Shown: positions 47,101 to 51,220 of the stretch, piece after piece
Layout: each line of letters starts with the position of its first letter
How positions within the stretch are numbered: the first letter of the stretch is position 1
Origin: Saccoglossus kowalevskii
Lineage: Eukaryota; Hemichordata; Enteropneusta; Harrimaniidae
Length of the DNA: 51,220 nt
Direction of reading: 5' to 3'
NCBI RefSeq assembly: GCF_000003605.2
Contig: NW_003123908.1
Location: forward strand, 177,949-229,168
The notes under the pieces: model-generated
Database searches by the model: none
Told to the model about the DNA's origin: nothing
Seen by the model: the letters and a program-made list of their open reading frames with translations, nothing else
Program-made: the position numbers and the translations under genes

Positions 47101-48235
47101 ATCATTTTCAAACAATTATCGCAAAAATAATATTGTGTAGTCATCATTTTAGGAAGTGTGGTCATTTAATAAATAAATCTCAGTGATTGTTGACAACCAT
47201 CTGACCATGTTAACTCATGTCGGTCTTGTATCAGCATTCATTCAAGTACTGGGGTATGCTGAATATTTCAAACCAGAAAGTGTTTATCTGTTTATCTAAA
47301 ACATTTCACCTTTCAATTTAAAACCCCCACTGAATAGAGGTTAACAATTTTGGGTGCTATGAGAATTCTAGTGTTTGTTCTAGTGTTTAGGTTCATTATA
47401 TTCGGCAAAACGAACGACAACAATTTTCGTTCTGTCATATAATTGCTAACACCTCCAAAGTACTATTATGACTAAGCCACCTGTGGAGGCAAGTAAAAAC
47501 AGGAAATAACAAGTTACCGTCACTGAACATATGAGACTTGCGTAATATAGTTAGTTTTATTTTACTCACAGTAGAACACTTTTTTTTTTACTCAAGGTTC
47601 CAGTTATAGATGCAAATTCGATGCTGATTTCTATTGATGAGTGTCACAAAGTTTACCCCTGGTGTATTACTAGCCTGCACAATGTAAATCAACAGATACT
47701 GCTCTGCCAATACGGGTGAACACATTACGTAAATATGTACATTCCTAAGGTGATTAGATATTATCAGGTGGTGTGCATGTAAACACAGTGAACTCATCTG
47801 TTATCTACGCCATTATATTCAAAGGGCGGCAGTCGTCGTGCCGCGCCCTGTTCGATACTGGGACTCATAGCGACGTATACAACGTGTGTAAAATACATTG
47901 TCTATTCACATGAAATTCGAACACGCGCTGCGCGACGACCACCGCGCTTTAGCCATAGACCTTAGAAAAATTATAGTTATATCTGAGTGTGTTCATCGGT
48001 ACTATTAACTTACAGGCAACACTTAAATATAAATACAAATTTAGGTTAATTCCTCTTAACGAGTTTATATGTTGTGCATTCACAAGTAATATTAATGATC
48101 AAATTTCATGTTCTGGTGTGACTAATAATGTTAATACATACCTTTGGATTCAACGCTCAAATAAATCATCGATTGCACAATCCATAGCAACATGCAGACC
48201 CTGGCCACCAAGTAGTAACAACTGCACTGAAACAT
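38524..48235 (-). CDS. Novel C-type lectin / Ig / FN3 transmembrane receptor with tyrosine-motif tail (gene span)
   Basis: Fourteen coding exons on the - strand, all GT/AG and in phase, joined to 722 residues. Order: signal peptide (1 to about 30), C-type lectin domain (32-157), Ig1 (157-250), Ig2 (250-341), Ig3 (341-429), Ig4 (429-515), FN3 (515-607), membrane helix (610-630), KQRK stop-transfer (637-640) and an 82-residue tail with tyrosines 672, 680, 695 and 716. It should be a type I single-pass surface protein that binds sugar through its outermost domain. Each Ig and FN3 domain is one phase 1-1 exon, the usual layout for shuffled extracellular domains. I know no named vertebrate gene with this order, so no symbol is given. 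TTTATT at 38152-38157 is a possible poly-A signal (AATAAA on the - strand). Confidence 0.88.
38658..38695 (-). CDS. Lectin receptor exon 13: YTDL motif
   Basis: 38 bases: DYTDLRPALHRNE, with Tyr695 in YTDL. Acceptor CTCTCCTAG, donor GTAAAT, phase 1 to 0. Short, but in phase with both neighbours and carrying the same YxDL pattern as the preceding exon. Confidence 0.78.
38773..38907. mobile_element. Hairpin-forming MITE
   Basis: TATATGGTAATAGAGAAATT with AAGACACAAC is mirrored by GTTGTGTTTTAATTCCTCTA with TTACC, flanked on both sides by (TA)n. About 50 bases of loop. Lies in the intron between tail exons 12 and 13 of the lectin receptor. Confidence 0.68.
39230..39348 (-). CDS. Lectin receptor exon 12: cytoplasmic tail with DSSN-Y repeat
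   Basis: 39 whole codons. IDSSNIYTIDSSNLYMDLVF contains a back-to-back repeat, DSSN(I/L)Y, giving Tyr672 and Tyr680; Y680-M-D-L is a YxxL motif. Acceptor ATATCTAG; donor GTTTGT, weaker than the others. Confidence 0.82.
39517..39538 (-). CDS. Lectin receptor exon 11: 22-base micro-exon
   Basis: Codes for DDTELTK between acceptor CATTTACAG and donor GTAAGT. It enters in phase 1 and leaves in phase 2, so it is needed to put the following exon in frame. If it is skipped the tail is replaced by about 20 unrelated residues before a stop, removing all the tyrosine motifs. Supported by phase and by both splice sites; not by homology. Confidence 0.75.
39642..39761 (-). CDS. Lectin receptor exon 10: transmembrane helix
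   Basis: Residues 608-646. The helix spans residues 610-630 (LSILVVVLLV, then FIVILVGVILF), followed by EALFIF and the basic stop KQRK, so the C-terminus is cytoplasmic. Acceptor TTACACAG, donor GTGAGT. No charged residue lies inside the helix that would suggest pairing with an ITAM adaptor such as DAP12. Confidence 0.9.
39781..40148. mobile_element. MITE family D, CpG-rich copy
   Basis: Same element with about 90 extra bases (around 39890-39980) and CG dinucleotides intact, including the palindrome TCTCGCGAGA. Ends ATAGGTGATTTTCCGT and ACGGAAAATGGTCTATT. Lies in the intron between FN3 and transmembrane exons of the lectin receptor. Confidence 0.7.
40754..41029 (-). CDS. Lectin receptor exon 9: fibronectin type III domain
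   Basis: Phase 1-1 exon, acceptor CATTAACAG, donor GTAAGC. EPEPATDLTVTDTTETTVSI, SWTAGFDGG, QQFCLVYSEL, ITALFIATEYAIEVVSENWIG: the B-strand Trp, the C-strand Tyr and the TEYAIEV F-strand of an FN3 fold are all present. It lies just outside the membrane. Confidence 0.93.
41232..41426. mobile_element. MITE with CAGTGGCGGCGGCAC ends
   Basis: CAGTGGCGGCGGCACCGG and, inverted, GTGCCACCGCCTCTGG. The interior has a run of C (41296-41305). In the intron between Ig4 and FN3 exons. Confidence 0.6.
41733..41990 (-). CDS. Lectin receptor exon 8: Ig domain 4
   Basis: Phase 1-1 exon, acceptor TTCTGTTAG, donor GTATGT. Core residues: VSIECIVDANPAADVVWTKG and HQSGEYVCVGRNTL. The donor was placed by requiring phase 1, as in the neighbouring exons; a GTGTAT one base pair upstream would break the frame. 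Confidence 0.92.
42098..42260. mobile_element. MITE family E (CpG-rich), copy 1
   Basis: Ends TAAAGCAGGAGGTTCGTCA and TGACTCCCCCGCTTTA are inverted, and the marker GGAATTGAGTCCCATGCGAC is shared with the other copies. In the intron between Ig3 and Ig4. Confidence 0.62.
42341..42604 (-). CDS. Lectin receptor exon 7: Ig domain 3
   Basis: Phase 1-1 exon, acceptor AACTTACAG, donor GTGAGT. Core residues: VIVNCMVDAVPNADIKWISF and KSHDGIYTCHATNTF. A sequon NTT lies near the end. Typical I-set domain of 87 codons. Confidence 0.93.
43318..43590 (-). CDS. Lectin receptor exon 6: Ig domain 2
   Basis: Phase 1-1 exon, acceptor TGTTAAAG, donor GTAAGT. NILCKVTDGNPLPCSDSARW and later NQAGIYLCEVTN give the canonical Cys-Trp-Cys Ig core. 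An additional cysteine (PLPC) sits between the B and C strands. The domain starts with the PPVAET linker. Confidence 0.92.
43832..44014. mobile_element. MITE family A, diverged copy 4
   Basis: TA-CTGTGAA... and ...TTTTTACAG-TA with the same inner order (CACTTATTCACCGGGGTTTAAT, GAAACCAAATGCCCGTAAAA) but many substitutions. Lies in the intron between Ig1 and Ig2 of the lectin receptor. Confidence 0.6.
44054..44118. repeat. (AAAT)n microsatellite next to a splice donor
   Basis: About 16 uninterrupted AAAT units, only about 12 bases inside the intron from the donor of the Ig1 exon. Confidence 0.95.
44131..44409 (-). CDS. Lectin receptor exon 5: Ig domain 1
   Basis: Phase 1-1 exon. B-strand cysteine in VTFTCMATGTPK, tryptophan in YRWYKDD, and F-strand DDDDYLCVADNGVG: a normal I-set/C2-like Ig domain. 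The acceptor (TCCGTGAG) has a poor pyrimidine tract, so the exact 5' edge is the least certain in this gene. The donor is followed within 15 bases by a long (TTTA)n microsatellite. Confidence 0.88.
44595..44728 (-). CDS. Lectin receptor exon 4: C-type lectin sugar-binding loop and end
   Basis: Codes for NWDKGEPNNG, then SAEHVVEM, NGEWNDVADTEKYYIC. EPN (118-120), E129 and N141-D142 correspond to the five side chains that hold calcium site 2 in mannose-binding protein, and EPN predicts mannose/GlcNAc/fucose-type specificity. The cysteine expected after E129-H130 is Val131 and its partner after WNDVA is Asp145: both halves of the inner disulfide are gone. The last core cysteine, C152, is kept. 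Confidence 0.93.
44985..45088 (-). CDS. Lectin receptor exon 3: C-type lectin domain, central part
   Basis: 34 codons plus two bases, starting phase 0: SWIKSRIQDTTWIGFNDLYK, then EGLFLWSDGTEVDY. WIG.ND....G.F.WSDG is the most diagnostic C-type lectin motif (the WIGL core strand and the loop before the sugar site). Acceptor GTGCACAG, donor GTAAGT. Confidence 0.94.
45089..46669 (-). other. Lectin receptor intron 2
   Basis: 1.6 kb between the first two lectin-domain exons; contains the longest MITE family E copy and no further exon. Confidence 0.65.
46332..46622. mobile_element. MITE family E, longest copy
   Basis: TTAAAGGGCGGCGGTTGTCG at one end and GCGACGACCACCCCACTTTA at the other. The ATATGGGACTCATATGAACA segment matches ACTGGGACTCATAGCGAC of the next copy. 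Just downstream of the first lectin exon's donor. Confidence 0.65.
46670..46806 (-). CDS. Lectin receptor exon 2: C-type lectin domain, N-terminal part
   Basis: 45 whole codons: CQSGWEDYGTYCYYF, then W..SRDWC and GELASIHSESEN. This is the start of a long-form C-type lectin fold: the extra N-terminal cysteine pair (DC and YC), the first core cysteine (DWC) and the LASIHS.xE motif are all present. Acceptor TTCACAG, donor GTAAGA, phase 0 end. Confidence 0.93.
46807..48141 (-). other. Lectin receptor intron 1
   Basis: 1.3 kb with the short MITE family E copy and a poly-A/T run near 47050. No exon seen. Confidence 0.6.
47821..47951. mobile_element. MITE family E, short copy
   Basis: AAAGGGCGGCAGTCGTCG and CGACGACCACCGCGCTTT: 18-base inverted ends with two mismatches. 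In intron 1 of the lectin receptor. Confidence 0.7.
48142..48235 (-). CDS. Lectin receptor exon 1: signal peptide
   Basis: 31 codons plus one base: MFQCSCYYLVARVCMLLWIV and on to SVESK. The hydrophobic stretch YYLVARVCMLLWIVQSMIYL is a plausible signal peptide. The donor AAAG|GTATGT leaves one base, which with the next acceptor at 46806 makes the Asp of DCQSGW. The start ATG has C at -1 and A at -3 (ACCAAAATG). Evidence is position, hydrophobicity and phase; an alternative upstream exon (49169-49445) has the same donor phase. Confidence 0.68.
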
Positions 48236-49168
48236 TTTGGTGCGAATGTCTGTCTTCGTAATATATGAATCTAAATGGAAAACTTGAACAAGTCACAGTT
48301 TCGGAGCAGCCTGTTCGAAATTTAAATCGCATGAAAAGATTGCAAAATCTGTACCCACCGATGCAGAATTTACCAAGAAATGTGTTACCAGCCTCAAATA
48401 ACGTAACGTCTATTTTTTAACAGTGAAGCGAATAGTTTTGCACAGCGCATGCGTCAGGTTGAGTATGAACTTACACGACATCTTCCATGGAGTTTTCTAT
48501 GGTGTCTATAGAATGAAACTGTCTATATTTATGCTGTATGCTGCACAGCAATACATTTTTTTATTCATTTCGGCAGCTATCAACACGTGACATTATTGTA
48601 CTCGTAATACTTCTACCATCTTAAGTGTTCGCTTCGTGCATTCTGGTAATATAATACCCCCCCCCCCCTGCCGACCTCTTCTCCACAAATCATGCTCTAT
48701 TATAAAACATTATAACATAGCTATTTATAGATATTTTTTTAGTTTCCTCACGATTCAGAATACGTGGTACGATTCCACTATTAGTGCAATATTATCTATC
48801 CTTTCCTCAGCATGAGTATGTCTACTATATATGATTTATTATTAATTGTATAATGGCTTCCGGTCCATTACAATCATACAAATTAATTATTGAAAAGAAA
48901 TAAATTTATATTACAAAATATGTATGAAAATATAGATGAAGAGGGCGTCAATAGATAATATAAGTACTATATAATAATGTGATGGGGATATATATATATA
49001 TATATACATATACAAGCTTATTAGGTTATTCGAATTTGATATATGTCTATGAATGTCTATGTGGTATATATAAGCGAAACGTGTGGCACATTAAACTCTG
49101 TGGGACGATAAAGGAATTGTGTAAATTGTCTTTGTTTCCTTTTCTAAATCTACCCCTAGTTTATTTAC
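48236..49168. other. Upstream of the lectin receptor start
   Basis: Should contain the receptor's promoter if the signal-peptide exon is the first. Holds a poly-C run near 48657 and a (TA)n run near 48990; no recognisable coding sequence. Confidence 0.5.
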
Positions 49169-49445
49169 CTGAATGATTTTCCAGATTCCTAAATTGTAGA
49201 ATATGTTCATCAAAAACAACTACACCGTGACTGTAATCACCAATCATAGAATGGAAGTCTTTCAAAACGAATTCTTGGTATATTTTGGCATGAATACCTA
49301 ATTCAGAATTAGATAAACGTGTAGGTATCACTCCATTAATAGCGAAATTAAGACAGACTGATGATGGATTGGATATTTTGCATTATCAATCTGCCCTCAG
49401 GTTGATCCCAGATGGTAGCAGAGGTAGCCCACAACCGAGGGAGGT
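49169..49445 (-). pseudogene. Frame-broken exon upstream of the lectin receptor, possibly a decayed Ig-like domain
   Basis: A strong acceptor (TTGTTTCTTTTCAG) and a donor (CATTCAG|GTAAAT) bound 277 bases. One frame reads LPRLWATSATIWDQPEGRLI, then is lost after the ATA near 49386; from there the next frame reads CKISNPSSVCLNFAINGV and, further on, VLKDFHSMIGDYSHGVVVFD up to the donor. Length is one base more than a multiple of three, and without one base the exon would be phase 1-1 like the Ig exons nearby. The layout resembles an Ig domain with the second cysteine replaced (YSH), but I do not recognise it firmly. The donor phase would fit the lectin exon at 46806, so it may be a dead or mis-read alternative first domain, or the end of another gene beyond the window. 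Confidence 0.45.
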
Positions 49446-51220
49446 CTGAAAAGAAACAATTGAAAATGAAGTGAGCAATTGAATGCCTTTATAACTTGTT
49501 ATGACACTAAGATGACGTCATATATCTTGCCATGGGCACGGTGGGCAAAATGTATGGTTCTTTTCTCTGATTTCCCCTGTCTCCTCCAAAATAGTTTACT
49601 CCCCCAAGCGGTAATTCATAATCATACACGTACACAACAATCAATGTATGTATAACTGTAGACGTGCTTAATCGGTGCGGCCATGCTCGTATTATGTAAT
49701 GAACTTTATACAGACAGTTTGCTGCTTATGTGTACATTTCAGTATTGTCCAGGTTATCTCAGCGCGTGGTCCAAACAAGGTCTTTAGCATTAAGTCACGT
49801 ATGTGCATCGCTTTATACAGACATACAAATAAGATAAATGGTTATAATGTGGTTTACTCTAGATAGTTGACATAGCCTCAGACCACTAAAGAAGACATAG
49901 CTCAGTTTTACACGACTGTCGCATGCGGACATTTAACAGCGTTCTCTATAGTCGTTCGTAGCCTAAAAAAGTTCGTAGCTGCATCGTAATGTGATGGTGG
50001 ACATTTAATTGACGTAACAACTTGAATGTCATAGTGAATGTTAGGGGAATCGTAACAATTTGCATCTGCATTCCAATTCCATTATCGGGTGTAACACTGA
50101 CATCATCACATAGCACACATAGAAGAGAAGTGTAGGGTAATACAGTATACGGGGTCACATGAGAACCGACTGGCATCATTTGTTTGGTTACCATTCTTGA
50201 ATAACGACTAAGGGTTTGAACATGTCAGAAACAAAATGTCGAATGAATGAATGAATGTCTAGTGTTTTCTGTATATAAGTGCTTAGCAAAGTATCCTACC
50301 AAGGATACTTGCTTTATATACTCTGTAACTTCGCATTTTGTCTCGTCAATCCAGGCATATCCGATTTTCAGGAATTGTCACATACACATGGTGTGCTGAA
50401 GTAACACGCCACGAATGCAATGTTTAGTTTAACGTGAAATTATAATAAAATTGAACTCAACAATATCATTATGACTGGCAATTGTTTGTATTTTCGGAAT
50501 AAAAAATATGTATTATATTTTGAATAATTTGCTTCAAGCTCCAATTTCTATTATAAGAAATTTGATATTAGCACGACAATGAGATACTTTTCTGCTAGTA
50601 CGGTCGAACTGACCCAAGACAAGCATATGCAAAAACCCAGTTATTGCTAAGTTCGTTCTATAATGTTACGTTTCACTTGCATTGTGTTCATTGCACTATG
50701 TAGCTACCATCCATATGGACCTAACCTCCCCAGCATCATATAAGGAATTATCTCTTTGGCTACACTAAAACCATTTTATTGTGCGAAATGAAGCACCAAT
50801 CTAAAAGTGTTGCTAAGCAACATACTCAATTTACATAACTTCTATCTTTCCAGTAAATTTTTCGGTTGAAATGGGAATGTGATATTTTGAGTATATTTCT
50901 GATATAGATAGGGCACTCAAAAGATCGATTAGTCACTTTGCGTAATTGGTTTCCTGAAATTCGACAAATAATTTATTAGCAATCGCCTTCTCACATAGCT
51001 GGACACGGAACATATTATTGAGGCTTAGAATTTACGCATTTGCAATCTTCAGCAAGTGTCATGAATTTGTTTTTGCGTATCTGTTAACCGACTTAATTAG
51101 TTGATTATTAGCGAATTGCTGTGTTATGTCTGTCATCGTTTAGGTCTATTTGAAGTTTTGGACGGAACTTGGCTCAGTGATTTGGAACTAATTACCAGAT
51201 AACCGCCGCTTTTTAGACTA
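49446..51220. other. Right end of the window, no gene recognised
   Basis: AT-rich. An 82-codon minus frame at 49946-50194 has no recognisable domain and no convincing splice sites. If 49169-49445 belongs to a second gene, its other exons would lie here or beyond. Confidence 0.5.

Noticed and set aside
49946-50194. 82-codon minus frame near the right end
   Set aside because: No domain recognised and no convincing acceptor or donor; could be chance.

Overview
The window is AT-rich animal nuclear DNA from a draft assembly: there are two runs of N, long introns with GT/AG borders, many short transposons with terminal inverted repeats (TIRs), and minisatellites. The BMP type II receptor has the long C-terminal tail known from vertebrates, and the transposon load is of invertebrate type. 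I therefore suggest a marine invertebrate, most likely a non-vertebrate deuterostome. The species cannot be fixed from sequence alone.

Three protein genes could be rebuilt exon by exon, with matching splice phases. (1) BMPR2, + strand, about 5399-27806: signal-peptide exon, two ectodomain exons, a transmembrane plus kinase N-lobe exon that runs into a 458-base assembly gap, two further kinase exons, and one very large last exon with the end of the kinase and the whole tail. (2) LTO1, - strand, 37164-34809: four exons, 146 residues, complete, with ten perfectly spaced GX3 repeats and a C-terminal LSF. It converges on BMPR2. (3) An unnamed receptor, - strand, 48235-38524: 14 coding exons and 722 residues, with a signal peptide, C-type lectin domain, four Ig domains, one FN3 domain, a transmembrane helix and a tyrosine-rich tail with three YxxL motifs. 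It is the most novel item here: a candidate lectin-type immune or adhesion receptor. Upstream on the same strand, 49445-49169 is a well-bordered exon with a one-base frame break, probably a decayed or mis-assembled extracellular domain.

The remainder is introns and intergenic DNA rich in mobile-element remnants. There are at least seven miniature TIR families, several present in two or more copies, a tRNA-like SINE, a LINE fragment, and minisatellites with periods of 28, 56/59 and 85 bases. Nothing else could be supported as a gene.

The three genes do not form a pathway. BMPR2 acts in BMP signalling, LTO1 in iron-sulfur cluster delivery, and the lectin receptor presumably in recognition at the cell surface. 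Comparisons with vertebrate proteins are from memory of the families, not from a search.
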